Made by a program: the position numbers and the translations under genes. The notes beneath the pieces are model-generated. The model worked only from the letters and a program-made list of their open reading frames with translations. It searched no databases and was not told the DNA's origin. From Ciceribacter lividus (GTDB lineage: Bacteria; Pseudomonadota; Alphaproteobacteria; Rhizobiales; Rhizobiaceae), in the NCBI RefSeq assembly GCF_003337715.1, contig NZ_QPIX01000014.1, positions 34,290-98,289 on the forward strand: a DNA stretch of 64,000 nt, given 5' to 3'. Positions 1-10,754 of this stretch are shown piece after piece. How positions within the stretch are numbered: position 1 is the first letter of the stretch; each line of letters opens with the position of its first letter.

Positions 1-264
1 GACTGCAGGCCCCTTCCGGCGGTTCAGCATGCGGAACTGTATCCCGCCACGGTCCGCACAACGCCCCATCAGGCCATCCAAAGCGTCGATCTCGCGAACC
101 AGATGCCCCTTGCCCAGGCCGCCAATCGCCGGATTGCAGGACATCGTACCGACGGTCTCACGGCGATGAGTAATCAGGACAGTTCTCGCTCCCATCCGCG
201 CCGCCGCCGCGGCCGCTTCCGATCCGGCATGGCCACCGCCGACGACGATCACATCAAAGGACAT
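1..264 (-). CDS. mnmG: MnmG (GidA) tRNA U34 carboxymethylaminomethyl-modifying enzyme, N-terminal part only
   Basis: The gene starts with ATG at 264 and runs off the left edge, so 88 codons are visible. The N-terminus reads [16 protein letters not shown], a dinucleotide-binding Rossmann motif (GGGHAG), followed by the MnmG signature [16 protein letters not shown]. MnmG is an FAD enzyme that works with MnmE to install carboxymethylaminomethyl groups on U34 of certain tRNAs. It lies 69 bases downstream of mnmE on the same strand, which fits an mnmE-mnmG operon. Rhizobia usually continue with rsmG-parA-parB beyond this point, but that is outside the window. Confidence 0.96.
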   Translation of the reverse strand, partial: MSFDVIVVGGGHAGSEAAAAAARMGARTVLITHRRETVGTMSCNPAIGGLGKGHLVREIDALDGLMGRCADRGGIQFRMLNRRKGPAV

Positions 265-320
265 GTTATTCACCTTCCGCGTTCGCAGATTTCTTCGTTG
301 GCAATCCCTAAGACGTCACG

Positions 321-336
321 TGTTTCACGTGAATCA
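321..336. promoter_or_regulatory. parS centromere site (ParB binding)
   Basis: TGTTTCACGTGAATCA differs from the bacterial parS consensus TGTTTCACGTGAAACA at one base. It overlaps the mnmE stop codon (334-336) and lies in the mnmE-mnmG spacer. ParB nucleates here to segregate the origin region. Two more near-perfect copies lie at 6626 and 15394, and the set flanks the probable oriC. Confidence 0.85.
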
Positions 337-1668
337 CTTGCCCACGCAGAAGTCAGAGAAAATCTTCCCGAGCATCGACTCGATATCTATCTTCCCGGAT
401 ATCCGCCCGAGGGCGTCCGACGCGCGCCGCAGGTGCTCCGCTCTGAGTTCAAGGCCGATATCGGTATTTCTCACAGCGTCGTCAATATTCGCGAGCACTT
501 CGCGTAAATGCTGTCTCTGCCGAATCCGGCTCGGAATTGCAAGGGAGATCACATCGGTTCTCTGTTGTACGTGCCGAAGTATTGCCTGCCGTACCTCGTC
601 CAAACCGATGTTCTGAACAGAAGATACCATCAAATCAAATGTTTGTTTCGGGAGAGAATCGGTTAGCAGATCGCTCTTCGTTCCGACGTTGATCACCGGA
701 ACGTCGCCGGGGCATTGCAGGTCACTGGCGGTGGACGTGGCGCTGGCGTCCCTCAGATAGAGAATGAGATCTGCTTCCGCCATCTTTCCGATTGCACGAC
801 GGATACCTTCCTGCTCGATCGGCTCATCTGTCTCCCGGATACCCGCGGTATCGAACAGATGAACAGCAAAACCCTCGATATTCAGCTCGCAGTGGAGGAT
901 GTCTCGCGTCGTACCGGCGTACTCCGTGACAATTGCGACCTCGCGATTGGCCAGGGCATTCAGTAAGCTCGACTTGCCAGCATTCGGAGCGCCGGCAATT
1001 ACGACCCTGAAGCCATCCCGGATGATCTCGCCGGCCCTTTCCGCCTGAAGCTGCACTCTGACTTCATCCGCCAGGCTCTCAAGCGCCGGCCAGATGCGAT
1101 CCGAGATAGAGCCCGGGATGTCACTTTCGTCAGCAAAGTCGAGCTCCGCCTCAACCATCGCCCTGGCGTGCAGCAGGCGCTCGCGCCACGTTCCGTAGAT
1201 CGCCGACAGCCGGCCGAAACTCTGCTCTACAGCCAGCCGCCGCTGCATTTCGGTTTCTGCCGCAAGAAGATCGGCAAGACCCTCGATTTCAACCAAATCC
1301 AGCTTGCCGTTCTCAAAGGCCCGCCTTGAGAATTCTCCGGCCTCCGCCAGCCTGCAACGGTCGAATGTCTCCAATTCCGAAAGCAACGCCGCGACCACCG
1401 CCTTGCCTCCATGAAGATGGATTTCAGCGCAGTCCTCCCCGGTAAAGGAAGCAGGGCCATGAAAGACAATGACAAGCCCAGAGTCCAAGACGTTGCCATT
1501 ACGGCTCCGAATCGATCGCAGGCTGGCATACCGGGGAGACGGAAGTTCGCCGCTAAGGGTCCTCACGATCGAAAGCGCACCCGGCCCGCTTAGCCGCACA
1601 ACAGCGACGCCAGCGGGCAGACCACCAGATGAAAGCGCAAAGATCGTATCGTTGGACTCAGGGATCAT
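334..1668 (-). CDS. mnmE: MnmE (TrmE) tRNA modification GTPase
   Basis: The product is a 444-residue GTPase that partners MnmG in modifying tRNA wobble U34. The N-terminal part is the folate-binding TrmE domain (starts MIPESNDTIFALSS). The central G domain has the P-loop GAPNAGKSS and the G3 motif DTAGIRE. The C-terminus ends CVGK, which is the conserved C-x-G-K catalytic tail of the family. The length is normal. The ATG at 1668 has only a weak purine-rich site upstream. The gene follows rho after 77 bases and precedes mnmG, and its stop codon lies inside a parS site. Confidence 0.96.
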   Translation of the reverse strand: MIPESNDTIFALSSGGLPAGVAVVRLSGPGALSIVRTLSGELPSPRYASLRSIRSRNGNVLDSGLVIVFHGPASFTGEDCAEIHLHGGKAVVAALLSELETFDRCRLAEAGEFSRRAFENGKLDLVEIEGLADLLAAETEMQRRLAVEQSFGRLSAIYGTWRERLLHARAMVEAELDFADESDIPGSISDRIWPALESLADEVRVQLQAERAGEIIRDGFRVVIAGAPNAGKSSLLNALANREVAIVTEYAGTTRDILHCELNIEGFAVHLFDTAGIRETDEPIEQEGIRRAIGKMAEADLILYLRDASATSTASDLQCPGDVPVINVGTKSDLLTDSLPKQTFDLMVSSVQNIGLDEVRQAILRHVQQRTDVISLAIPSRIRQRQHLREVLANIDDAVRNTDIGLELRAEHLRRASDALGRISGKIDIESMLGKIFSDFCVGK

Positions 1669-1745
1669 CTTCGTACCCCGAACAGGCTTCGTTCCGTCAA
1701 TCCTCGCGGTAGCGGCAGATGAATCCGGCTAAATACGCACCAGGA

Positions 1746-3008
<1,263 letters not shown>

Positions 3009-3199
3009 TAAGAGGAACCACGTTCTTTTGTAGGGAAGGGTGTGCTGATGCTGATCGGTACGGTTGATGGATCCGCAGGTGACAGGATGTCAGGCACACT
3101 GAACTAGATGGGATTTGCGGGAAAATAGCGATTCAGCCCTTCAGCCGCAAGCAAAAAGGCGAACCCGGTCCAAATTAGGCGAAAGACCGTGAGAATGGC

Positions 3200-3736
3200 T
3201 CAGAAAGGCTTCACGACAACCATGATGACGATGATGATCATCAATACCGTCGGGAGCTCATTCATCAATCGCCAGAACCGGGCAGTCTTCATGTAGTTGC
3301 CACGCGCAAAAACTGCAACGGCTCGTGCAAAATATCCATGCACCGCAGAGAGGGCAAATACAGCCGCGAGCTTCACATGAAGCCAGCCCCCCATGAAGCC
3401 GAATCCCTCCCAAGCCATGTAAAGGCCAAGGAGCCATGTAATCACCATCGCCGGGCGCATAATGATCTTCAGCAGTCGCTGCTCCATGACGGAGAAAGTC
3501 TCCGCCTGTTGCGAGCCCGGCGGTGCATCGAGATGATAGATGAACAGGCGCGGCATGTAGAGCATTCCCGCCATCCAGGAGATCACGGCTATGACGTGAA
3601 GCGCCTTGATCCAAAGGTAAAGCGCGTCCGGCTGCAGGAAGATGAGGCCAACCGCAACAAGGCAGAACAGCGCGATTGCGGTCGCGGCTCTCACAACGAC
3701 TTTCCGTCCGGACGCCTTCGCCTTTTCCTCTGCCAT
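3200..3736 (-). CDS. hemJ: HemJ protoporphyrinogen IX oxidase (membrane)
   Basis: This 178-residue integral membrane protein belongs to the HemJ family (formerly UPF0093). The family catalyses the penultimate step of haem synthesis in bacteria that lack HemG and HemY. At least four hydrophobic segments are visible. The conserved histidine region reads WIKALHVIAVISWMAGMLY and continues into PRLFIYH. The start overlaps the hemE stop by one base (TGATG), so the two are translationally coupled. Pairing with hemE, an earlier enzyme of the same pathway, supports the call. Confidence 0.92.
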   Translation of the reverse strand: MAEEKAKASGRKVVVRAATAIALFCLVAVGLIFLQPDALYLWIKALHVIAVISWMAGMLYMPRLFIYHLDAPPGSQQAETFSVMEQRLLKIIMRPAMVITWLLGLYMAWEGFGFMGGWLHVKLAAVFALSAVHGYFARAVAVFARGNYMKTARFWRLMNELPTVLMIIIVIMVVVKPF

Positions 3737-4770
3737 CAGGCTTTACTCCCGCGCACTCGAGCGACCAGGGCTGCGACATTTTCCGGGTCAGCCTGAGGAG
3801 TGATTCCATGACCGAGATTGAAGATCAGAGGTCCGTTTCCAAGTGCCGTCAGGATTGCATCGACACCTTCTGCCAAGGCATTTCCGCCTGCTACGACGCG
3901 CATCGGATCGAGATTTCCCTGTACTGGTCCATCCTTCTGCAGCTCGGCGGCAAAAGAGAGTGGCACCGTCCAGTCGAGTCCGATCGCGTCGGCGCCTGTC
4001 TTCGTGCGGTAATTCGCCAGCATCAGGCCGGCTCCCTTCGCAAACGCGATTATTTTTGCCGACGGTCGTTGCGCCTTCACCGACGCAATGATCCTTGCCA
4101 CCGGCTTGACGCAGTAGCGCTCGAACTCTTCCTCGCCGAGAACGCCTGCCCAGGAATCAAAAATCTGTAAAGCATCCGCGCCAGCATCGATCTGCGCCAC
4201 CAGGTATTCGGCCGACAGCTCCGCGAGAACGGCCAGGAGGCGTTCAAACGCCTCCGGGTGCTGGTATCCAAACAGCCGTGCGGGGGCCTGATCGGGCGTT
4301 CCGTGGCCCGCGATCATGTAGGTGGCGACGGTCCACGGAGCACCGCAGAAACCCAACAGGGTCGTCTCGTTCGGCAACTCTTCGCGCAAGCGACGAACAG
4401 TCTCGAAGACAGGCCGAAGGTGCTCAAGAAAACCCGCGGGCTTCAGTGCTGCGATCTCATCTACCGAGATGGAATCCATCTGTGGGCCGTGACCCTCGGA
4501 AAAACGTACATTGCGGTGAAGTGCATCCGGTACCACAAGGATATCCGAAAACAGTATGGCTGCGTCGAAGCCATACCTGCGGATCGGCTGGAGGGTAACC
4601 TCGACGGCGAGATCAGGAGAGTAGCAGAGGTCGAGGAAGGTCTTCGCTCGTGAGCGTGTCGCCCTGTATTCGGGAAGATAACGCCCTGCCTGCCGCATGA
4701 GCCAAATCGGGGGCGGGTTCACGACCTCACCTCTCAAGACATCCATCACCTTCCGACGTGAATTGGCCAA
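3736..4770 (-). CDS. hemE: Uroporphyrinogen decarboxylase
   Basis: HemE decarboxylates uroporphyrinogen III to coproporphyrinogen III in haem synthesis. The product has 344 residues with the substrate-binding signature [17 protein letters not shown] near residues 19-35 and the second family motif [13 protein letters not shown]. The start is probably TTG at 4770: a GGAAGG site sits eight bases upstream, whereas the first internal ATG (codon 9) has none. The gene borders the probable replication origin, as hemE does in Caulobacter and other alphaproteobacteria. Confidence 0.95.
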   Translation of the reverse strand: MANSRRKVMDVLRGEVVNPPPIWLMRQAGRYLPEYRATRSRAKTFLDLCYSPDLAVEVTLQPIRRYGFDAAILFSDILVVPDALHRNVRFSEGHGPQMDSISVDEIAALKPAGFLEHLRPVFETVRRLREELPNETTLLGFCGAPWTVATYMIAGHGTPDQAPARLFGYQHPEAFERLLAVLAELSAEYLVAQIDAGADALQIFDSWAGVLGEEEFERYCVKPVARIIASVKAQRPSAKIIAFAKGAGLMLANYRTKTGADAIGLDWTVPLSFAAELQKDGPVQGNLDPMRVVAGGNALAEGVDAILTALGNGPLIFNLGHGITPQADPENVAALVARVRGSKA

Positions 4771-5002
4771 CGGTCGAACCTTCCAAAAAAAATATGAGAT
4801 ATGACTCTTCTTCTATTTCTAAGAGTCAGTGACTATCAAGGATTAAAGCTCCTCCCCAGGTGACAGGAGCTCTGCCGGCGATGTCTGAAATCCAAGCGAT
4901 GAAATATCGCATGGTCATGCTCCATATCGGGGAGAGTGAAATATCTCATTTGATTTCAAATACTTGTAGGACTCGTGTCTTAAAAATTCAGCGTGGACAG
5001 TC

Positions 5003-5011
5003 TGTGGATAA
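5003..5011 (-). promoter_or_regulatory. DnaA box
   Basis: TGTGGATAA is the exact complement of the strict DnaA box TTATCCACA. It sits in the hemE-ppsR spacer in the same orientation as the copy at 5081. Confidence 0.8.
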
Positions 5012-5080
5012 CGTGAGCCTTTCTTTCTTCTGTTCCCGCAATCCACAGATAGTGCCGCGATCTCTCCCTGCACGGCGGGA

Positions 5081-5089
5081 TGTGGATAA
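5081..5089 (-). promoter_or_regulatory. DnaA box
   Basis: This is a second exact TGTGGATAA, 78 bases from the first and in the same orientation. A degenerate box in the opposite orientation lies between them at 5039-5047. Confidence 0.8.
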
Positions 5090-5173
5090 AACGGCGCTTT
5101 TCCCCTTGCCTGGTAGCCTCGCGTGTCGCTACCTCTTCTTCTCCCAAGTTTTCAACAGATGAGCAAAAACAGC

Positions 5174-5995
5174 GTGGAGAACAGAAGAAACTTCTTCCAT
5201 CTGCATCTGATTTCTGACTCGACCGGGGAGACTCTGATCTCGGCTGGACGAGCGGCTTCGGCGCAGTTCCATTCGAGTGTCGCAATCGAACACGTCTACC
5301 CTCTGATCCGTAACAAGCGGCAATTGACAGCAGTTCTCGAGGCGATCGATCAGGAGCCTGGAATTGTTCTCTACACGATCGTCGACCGCGAGCTTGCCGA
5401 CCTCTTGGAATCGCGCTGTCGCGAGATGGGACTTCCGACCGTCAATGTCCTGGAGCCGGTGATGGCAATATTCCAGACATATCTCGGCGCTCCATCGCGC
5501 CGGCGGGTAGGCGCGCAGCACGCGCTTACGGCCGAGTATTTCGCGCGTATCGAAGCTCTCAATTTCACCATGGACCATGACGACGGCCAATTGCCCGGTG
5601 ACTACGACGAGGCGGATGTGGTGCTTGTCGGCATCAGCCGTACGTCGAAGACACCAACGAGCATCTACCTGGCCAATCGCGGCATCAAGACAGCCAATGT
5701 TCCCATCGTCTGCGGCGTACCGTTGCCCGAGAGCCTGCTCGGTGCCACGAAACCATTGATTGTTGGCCTGATTGCCACAAGCGATCGGATTTCCCAAGTG
5801 CGGGGAAACCGCGAGCTCGGGACGACGTCCGGTTTTGACCAGCGTGATTATACGGACCGCGCATCAATCGCTGAAGAGCTCAAATATGCGCGTCTGCTCT
5901 GTGCTCGCCACAACTGGCCGCTGATCGATGTCACCAGACGGTCGATAGAAGAGACTGCCGCGGCGATCGTTGCCCTGAAGGTGAAGCTGCGTTAA
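5174..5995 (+). CDS. ppsR: PPDK/PEP synthase regulatory protein (bifunctional kinase/pyrophosphorylase, DUF299)
   Basis: Members of this family switch pyruvate phosphate dikinase or PEP synthase off and on by ADP-dependent phosphorylation and phosphate-dependent dephosphorylation. The protein has the N-terminal signature [15 protein letters not shown] and the P-loop-like [11 protein letters not shown] near residues 153-163. The GTG start at 5174 gives 273 residues beginning [12 protein letters not shown], which matches the family start. An ATG at 5159 would add five residues. Neither has a clear Shine-Dalgarno. Gluconeogenic control here would complement pckA elsewhere in the window. Confidence 0.9.
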   Translation: MENRRNFFHLHLISDSTGETLISAGRAASAQFHSSVAIEHVYPLIRNKRQLTAVLEAIDQEPGIVLYTIVDRELADLLESRCREMGLPTVNVLEPVMAIFQTYLGAPSRRRVGAQHALTAEYFARIEALNFTMDHDDGQLPGDYDEADVVLVGISRTSKTPTSIYLANRGIKTANVPIVCGVPLPESLLGATKPLIVGLIATSDRISQVRGNRELGTTSGFDQRDYTDRASIAEELKYARLLCARHNWPLIDVTRRSIEETAAAIVALKVKLR

Positions 5996-6028
5996 GCGAT
6001 TCCCAATATCGGAACACGGATTGAGGAA

Positions 6029-6628
6029 ATGGCAATAGGGTTGGTTCTCGCGTCGGCAAGTTCGTCGCGGCGAATGTTGATGAGAAACGCCGGCCTGGAA
6101 TTCGAGGCGATTCCGGCAGAGATCGACGAGCGCGAAATCGAACGCGAGATCGGAAGCAGGTATATTGCACCTGCAGAACTGGCCGCGGAACTCGCACGCC
6201 GGAAGGCGCTCGATGTCAGCCGTCGTCTGACATCCGCGATGATCATCGGTTGCGACCAGACAATGTCGCTCGGCGATCGCGTATTCCACAAGCCGGTCGA
6301 CATTACCGAGGCAAGGACCAACCTGATGATCCTCAGGGGCAAGACCCACTGCCTCAACAGTGCCGTTGTTCTGGCGCGCGGCGGTGCCATTCTCTGGAGC
6401 CACATTGGGGTCGCCGAACTGAGGATGCGCGAATTTTCCGATGATTTTCTCGATCTCTATCTGGCCAGAATGGCCGAGACGGTTTTGCGCAGTGTCGGAG
6501 CCTATCAACTTGAGGGAGAGGGAATTCAGCTCTTCGAGGGAATAGAGGGGGACTATTTCACCATCTTGGGACTTCCTCTCCTGCCGCTGCTGGCAAAACT
6601 CCGGGAACTGGGGGAGATCGATGTCTGA
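6029..6628 (+). CDS. maf: Maf-family nucleoside triphosphate pyrophosphatase
   Basis: The 199-residue product opens [15 protein letters not shown], the Maf nucleotide-binding signature (SxSxRR). It also has the acidic [10 protein letters not shown] segment and GCDQTMSL. Family members hydrolyse non-canonical or modified NTPs and act as house-cleaning enzymes. A GAGGAA ribosome site lies directly before the ATG. The gene overlaps aroE by eight bases and begins a tight maf-aroE-coaE-dnaQ cluster. Which substrate it prefers (dTTP/UTP or 7-methyl-GTP type) cannot be told here. Confidence 0.9.
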   Translation: MAIGLVLASASSSRRMLMRNAGLEFEAIPAEIDEREIEREIGSRYIAPAELAAELARRKALDVSRRLTSAMIIGCDQTMSLGDRVFHKPVDITEARTNLMILRGKTHCLNSAVVLARGGAILWSHIGVAELRMREFSDDFLDLYLARMAETVLRSVGAYQLEGEGIQLFEGIEGDYFTILGLPLLPLLAKLRELGEIDV

Positions 6629-7478
6629 TTCACGTGAAACAGGTCGCCACGCGTTCGTTGTAGGCTATCCAATCAAACATTCCCGCTCGCCGCTTATTCA
6701 CGGGTACTGGCTCAAGCAGTTTGGCATCGACGGAAGTTATCGTGCCATAGAGGTTAGCGAAGCGGATCTTCCAACCTTTATCGCGAATCTGAGAGATGGC
6801 ACGGCCGGTTATCGTGGTGGTAATGTCACGATACCGCATAAGGAACAGGCGGTGCGGCTTGCCGACAAGCCGGATGCCTTGAGCGAGGAGCTTGGTGCCG
6901 CCAACACGCTGTGGGTCGAAAACGGGCTGGTGTATTCGACGAATACCGACGGCCTCGGCTTCCTTGCCAATCTTGATGAGCGTAGGCCGGGTTGGGATCG
7001 TTGCGAGAAAGCAGTTGTCCTTGGTGCTGGCGGAGCAAGCCGCGCGGTCATCCAGGCTCTAAGGGATCGGGGCTTCAGCGAGATTCACGTCGTCAACCGT
7101 ACGGTGGAGCGAGCGCAGGAACTCGCGGACCGTTTCGGAAGAAAGGTCTTCGCTCATCCGATGGAGGGGCTTGCCGAAGTTCTTACCGGAGCCGGTTTGT
7201 TCGTCAACACGACGTCGCTCGGAATGCATGGCTCGCCGGTGCCGGAATTTCCATTGCAGCGGTTGGCGCCAGACGCAACTGTAACCGACCTCGTCTACAT
7301 TCCGCTCGTAACGCCGCTTCTTCGGCAGGCGGAGAAGCATGGATTTGCGACCGTGGATGGGCTCGGCATGCTTCTCCATCAAGCGGTTCCAGGTTTTGAG
7401 AAGTGGTTCGGCCGTCGCCCGGAGGTGACAGCCGAGCTGCGGCAATTGGTGATAGCCGACATGGAAAAGCAGGCATGA
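6621..7478 (+). CDS. aroE: Shikimate dehydrogenase (NADP+)
   Basis: AroE reduces 3-dehydroshikimate to shikimate in aromatic amino acid synthesis. The 285-residue protein shows the substrate-binding motif [11 protein letters not shown], the catalytic-lysine region NVTIPHKE, and the NADP-binding loop [11 protein letters not shown] followed by NRT. The start overlaps maf by eight bases and the stop overlaps coaE (ATGA). Codons 2-7 contain a near-perfect parS site (6626-6641), so the first residues DSRET are encoded by a chromosome-segregation element. Confidence 0.95.
   Translation: MSDSRETGRHAFVVGYPIKHSRSPLIHGYWLKQFGIDGSYRAIEVSEADLPTFIANLRDGTAGYRGGNVTIPHKEQAVRLADKPDALSEELGAANTLWVENGLVYSTNTDGLGFLANLDERRPGWDRCEKAVVLGAGGASRAVIQALRDRGFSEIHVVNRTVERAQELADRFGRKVFAHPMEGLAEVLTGAGLFVNTTSLGMHGSPVPEFPLQRLAPDATVTDLVYIPLVTPLLRQAEKHGFATVDGLGMLLHQAVPGFEKWFGRRPEVTAELRQLVIADMEKQA
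6626..6641. promoter_or_regulatory. parS centromere site inside aroE
   Basis: TGATTCACGTGAAACA matches the parS consensus at 15 of 16 positions. It occupies codons 2-7 of aroE, about 1.6 kb from the DnaA boxes. The copy at 15394-15409 is identical base for base. Confidence 0.85.
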
Positions 7479-8074
7479 TCGTCGTTGGGCTGACCGGTTC
7501 GATCGGTATGGGAAAGTCCACGACGGCGTCGCTGTTTGCTGAGCAGGGGATTCCAGTCAATAATTCCGATCAGGTAGTCCATGATCTTTATCGCGGGGAA
7601 GCCGCGCCCCTTGTCGCGGCCGCCTTCCCGGAGGCTGTCGAAGACGGCGTCGTCGATCGAAAGAAGCTTGCGGAGAATCTGGCAAAGAATCCGGCTAACT
7701 TTAAGGTGCTTGAGGCGATCGTTCATCCGTTGGTGCGCGCCAGGGAGCGCGAATTCCTCGACGGTGCCTGCCGTTCCGGCGCAGACATCGCCGTTCTGGA
7801 CATACCACTTCTTTTCGAGACCGGTGCCGAAGATCGCGTCGATGTCGTCGTGGTTGTCACTTGTGATCCGCAGATTCAGAAGGAACGAGTCCTCAGGCGG
7901 CCGGGAATGACCGAGGAGAAATTCAACTTGATCCTTTCCCGCCAGATACCGGATAAGGAAAAGCGGGCTCGGGCGGACTTCATTGTCGACACCGGTCATG
8001 GCATCGAATCGGCAAGGAGTCAGGTTGGCGAGATTGTCTCGACCTTGCGGCGCCGGCCGTCTGCTGGAGAATAG
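7475..8074 (+). CDS. coaE: Dephospho-CoA kinase
   Basis: CoaE phosphorylates dephospho-CoA in the last step of coenzyme A synthesis. The 199-residue protein begins [16 protein letters not shown], with the P-loop near residues 8-15. It also has DIPLLFETG and [18 protein letters not shown], the lid and nucleotide-binding segments. The start ATG overlaps the aroE stop (ATGA). CoaA, the first enzyme of the same pathway, is encoded at 44881-45876. Confidence 0.95.
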   Translation: MIVVGLTGSIGMGKSTTASLFAEQGIPVNNSDQVVHDLYRGEAAPLVAAAFPEAVEDGVVDRKKLAENLAKNPANFKVLEAIVHPLVRAREREFLDGACRSGADIAVLDIPLLFETGAEDRVDVVVVVTCDPQIQKERVLRRPGMTEEKFNLILSRQIPDKEKRARADFIVDTGHGIESARSQVGEIVSTLRRRPSAGE

Positions 8075-8077
8075 CAT

Positions 8078-8779
8078 ATGCGCGAAATCGTCTTCGACAC
8101 GGAAACGACGGGACTGGAATCGAGGTTCGACCGGGTCATCGAGATCGGCGGGATCGAGCTGCTTAACCATTTTCCGACAGGGCGCAGTTTTCATGTCTAC
8201 ATCAACCCCGGTGATCGCAAGGTGCATCCCGATGCGCTGGCGGTCCATGGCATCTCAGACGATTTTCTGAAGGACAAGCCGCGTTTTGCGGACATTGTCG
8301 AGGAACTCGTCGAGTTCTTCGATGGCGCGCGATGGATTGCTCATAACGCAAATTTCGACATCGGCTTCATAAACGCTGAGTTCGAGAGGCTGAGCCGACC
8401 GCCAGTACCGGCTGACATGGTGACCGACACCTTGGCGCTGGCACGCCGGAAACATCCGATGGGCCCCAATTCGCTCGATGCCCTTTGCCGGCGCTACGGA
8501 GTCGACAATTCCCACCGCGCCAAGCACGGGGCACTTCTCGACGCCGAACTGTTGGCCGAGGTTTACATCGAGATGCTCGGCGGCCGTCAGGCCGCCTTCG
8601 GACTGGTGCAGGCCGAAGAAAAGAAGATTGTTTTGGAGGAAGAAGTAGAGATCGCCGATCATCTGCTCGTGAGGTCGGTCGAGCTTGCCGCGCGTCTCAC
8701 TCCCGAGGAAATCGAGTCTCACCGCGCGCTGGTCGAGCGCCTTGGCCAGAAGGCGATCTGGTCGAGGTACCAGTCTTAG
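8078..8779 (+). CDS. dnaQ: DNA polymerase III epsilon subunit (3'-5' proofreading exonuclease)
   Basis: The 233-residue DEDDh exonuclease has ExoI motif FDTETTG (Asp7, Glu9), ExoII HNANFDIGF and ExoIII HRAKHGALLDAELLAEVY. A C-terminal tail probably contacts the polymerase alpha subunit. The gene starts three bases after coaE and is the last of the maf-aroE-coaE-dnaQ cluster. A bidirectional hairpin terminator follows at 8806. Confidence 0.95.
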   Translation: MREIVFDTETTGLESRFDRVIEIGGIELLNHFPTGRSFHVYINPGDRKVHPDALAVHGISDDFLKDKPRFADIVEELVEFFDGARWIAHNANFDIGFINAEFERLSRPPVPADMVTDTLALARRKHPMGPNSLDALCRRYGVDNSHRAKHGALLDAELLAEVYIEMLGGRQAAFGLVQAEEKKIVLEEEVEIADHLLVRSVELAARLTPEEIESHRALVERLGQKAIWSRYQS

Positions 8780-8800
8780 GAAACGTGAACCTCAAGAAGG

Positions 8801-8830
8801 AAAAAAGCCCGGCGAACCGGGCTCCTTTTT
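8801..8830. terminator. Bidirectional rho-independent terminator between dnaQ and secB
   Basis: The hairpin AGCCCGG-CGAA-CCGGGCT (8806-8823) is preceded by a run of six A and followed by CCTTTTT. It can therefore end transcription from both convergent genes. Confidence 0.85.
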
Positions 8831-8844
8831 CGTGAAAGCTGTGG

Positions 8845-9318
8845 TCAGTTCGTAGCCTGGACCTTGGCGCGGGCCTGTTCTTCAGCCACACGCTGAGCGA
8901 ACATCTGTGCAAAATCGATCGGATCGATCATCAGCGGCGGGAAGCCACCGTTGCGAGTTGCGTCGGCGATGATCTGGCGTGCGAAGGGGAAAAGCAGGCG
9001 CGGGCACTCGATAAACAGAACCGGCAGCATATGCTCCTGCGGGAAGCCGGAAATACGGAAGACGCCGCCATAAACCAGTTCGGCCGCGAATACGGTCTTG
9101 TCCCCGTCCTTGGCTTCGGCATTCAGCGAAAGCACGACGTCGAAATCCGACTCCGACAGCGGATTTGCGTTGACGTTGACGTTGATGTTGATCGCGGGAG
9201 CCCTGTCGCGCGCCTGCAGCGATCGCGGAGCGCCGGGGTTCTCGAAGGAGAGATCCTTGATGTACTGAGCCAGAATGTTGAGGGAGGGGCTCGCCGTTCC
9301 CGTGTTGTCGTTGGCCAT
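8845..9318 (-). CDS. secB: Protein-export chaperone SecB
   Basis: SecB is a cytosolic tetrameric chaperone that keeps preproteins unfolded and hands them to SecA. The product has 157 residues. It contains the SecB core [27 protein letters not shown] and [20 protein letters not shown], then a polar C-terminal tail. The start at 9318 has a GAGGAA site upstream; a longer reading frame from 9360 would prepend 14 residues unlike the family. It converges on dnaQ. Confidence 0.96.
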   Translation of the reverse strand: MANDNTGTASPSLNILAQYIKDLSFENPGAPRSLQARDRAPAININVNVNANPLSESDFDVVLSLNAEAKDGDKTVFAAELVYGGVFRISGFPQEHMLPVLFIECPRLLFPFARQIIADATRNGGFPPLMIDPIDFAQMFAQRVAEEQARAKVQATN

Positions 9319-9408
9319 TGGGCGTTCCTCGTGGCTTGGATTGTCGTGGCCATCTAACACTTCGGGCCTATGGTGACAACCCTCACGCCGCGTCCGAAGC
9401 TGAAGAGC

Positions 9409-9903
9409 CTAACGGTTGTCTTCCTTCTTTACACGCCACGGGGAATGCTCATCGGGTTCTCGACGAAAGTCGGTCTCACCGAGATCGATCGTTCGCGTCG
9501 GGGGCGCTTGATGCGCGCCCGATCCGGCATAGAAGCGTTGGCGCGACGAGAAGAAGAAGGTCCGCGCACCAAGTCGTGACCACAACAGATTCCGCACGAA
9601 TGGCAGCAGGAGCAAGAGACCCACCAGATCGGTGACAAAACCTGGAATGATTAGCAGTATGGCCGCAACGGCAATCATGGCGCCGTGGACAAACACCTTT
9701 TCTGGATCGGTGCCGAGGCCGTCTTTTTCACGCAGCTTGCGTATCATGCCGATGCCGCGAACGCGAAGCAATGTGAGCCCGGCGACGGTCGAAAGGACGA
9801 TCAATCCCAGCGTTACGGCAATGCCGACCGCCTTGCCGACGATAATGAAGCCCGCGATCTCGATAAGCGGGAGAACTATGAACAGCAATGCTGGAATGCG
9901 CAT
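9409..9903 (-). CDS. fxsA: FxsA family membrane protein
   Basis: The 164-residue protein begins RIPALLFIVLPLIEIAGFI and has three to four hydrophobic segments in the first 110 residues, then a polar Arg-rich cytoplasmic tail. This matches FxsA, whose E. coli member suppresses F exclusion of phage T7 when overproduced; the normal role is unclear. The start at 9903 has a strong GGAGGAGAG site, which rules out the 23-residue longer form from 9972. It is divergent from the Tim44-like gene. Confidence 0.88.
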   Translation of the reverse strand: MRIPALLFIVLPLIEIAGFIIVGKAVGIAVTLGLIVLSTVAGLTLLRVRGIGMIRKLREKDGLGTDPEKVFVHGAMIAVAAILLIIPGFVTDLVGLLLLLPFVRNLLWSRLGARTFFFSSRQRFYAGSGAHQAPPTRTIDLGETDFRREPDEHSPWRVKKEDNR

Positions 9904-10058
9904 GCGCAACTCTCTCCTCCGAACCCTCCGGCCGCCTTTCGGCAAATGGCTCGGCATGACGATGCGCGCCAAAGACTTGGCAGCGCCATTTGAATGATGG
10001 CCGAATGCAGACTATATGGGGATGAAGAACGGAAAAATAAACGTCAGCGGCGGATGCG

Positions 10059-10754
10059 ATGGGTTCCAACGACTTTGTAACGCTCTTTTTTCTCGTGGCC
10101 GCAGTCCTGATTTTTCTTCAGCTGCGTAGCGTGCTGGGCCGCAGGACAGGCAATGAGAAGCCGCCCTTCGAGCCATATGGCTCACGCGATGCGTCGCAAG
10201 TGCCCGGCACGGACGACGGAAAGCTGGTGACATTGCCGCGCCGCGACGAAGGAGGAGATGACCGCTTTTCGGCCATTGATTCTTTCGCGAAGCCCGGCAC
10301 ATCGCTGAATTCGTCGCTGCGGGACCTTGTCGCCGTTGATCCCAGCTTCAATCCGAAGGAGTTTCTGAACGGTGCGCGGCTGGCCTACGAGATGATCGTG
10401 ACAGCCTTTGCCGAGGGCGACCGCAAGACGTTGAAGAACCTGCTCTCGCGCGACGTCTACGAGGGGTTCGACGGTGCGATATCCGAGCGAGAGTCCCGCG
10501 GCGAAATGATGAAGTCGACTTTCGTTGGCATCGAAAAGGCTGAAATCAAGCAGGTCTCTGTCAAGGACAGCGAAGAGCAGGTGACCGTCCGCGTGGTCTG
10601 CCAGCTGATAACGGCAACCTTCGGCAAGGACGGAAAGCTGATTGACGGCGACCCGGAAGCGGTAAGCGAAGTCAACGACATCTGGACGTTTGCACGTGAC
10701 ATTCGCTCGCGTGACCCGAACTGGAAGCTCGTGGCGACCGAATCGGAACAATGA
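10059..10754 (+). CDS. Tim44-like (Tim44/TimA) domain membrane protein
   Basis: The 231-residue protein has one N-terminal transmembrane helix (about residues 6-22, TLFFLVAAVLIFLQL) and a soluble Tim44-like domain. Recognisable parts of that domain are NPKEFLNGARLAYEMIVTAFAEGD and the end of the domain DIWTFARDIRSRDPNWKLV. Alphaproteobacterial Tim44-like proteins are linked to membrane protein handling, and mitochondrial Tim44 probably descends from them. The stop overlaps the mltA start (ATGA), and the pair sits with smr, so co-expression is likely. Confidence 0.88.
   Translation: MGSNDFVTLFFLVAAVLIFLQLRSVLGRRTGNEKPPFEPYGSRDASQVPGTDDGKLVTLPRRDEGGDDRFSAIDSFAKPGTSLNSSLRDLVAVDPSFNPKEFLNGARLAYEMIVTAFAEGDRKTLKNLLSRDVYEGFDGAISERESRGEMMKSTFVGIEKAEIKQVSVKDSEEQVTVRVVCQLITATFGKDGKLIDGDPEAVSEVNDIWTFARDIRSRDPNWKLVATESEQ

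Larger units (their letters stand above)
4771..5173. other. Probable chromosomal replication origin (oriC)
   Basis: This 403-base non-coding spacer lies between divergent hemE and ppsR, the position of oriC in Caulobacter and mapped or inferred in rhizobia. It contains two perfect DnaA boxes (5003-5011 and 5081-5089, both TGTGGATAA) and a weaker one at 5039-5047 (CAATCCACA, two mismatches). An AT-rich part spans about 4781-4850. ATATCTCAT is repeated at 4941-4949, at 4904-4912 with one change, and inverted at 4794-4802. There is an 8-bp inverted repeat TGACTCTT...AAGAGTCA (4802-4828) with a GANTC site in each arm, and another GANTC at 4970. Position and boxes are seen; origin function is inferred. 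Confidence 0.8.
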
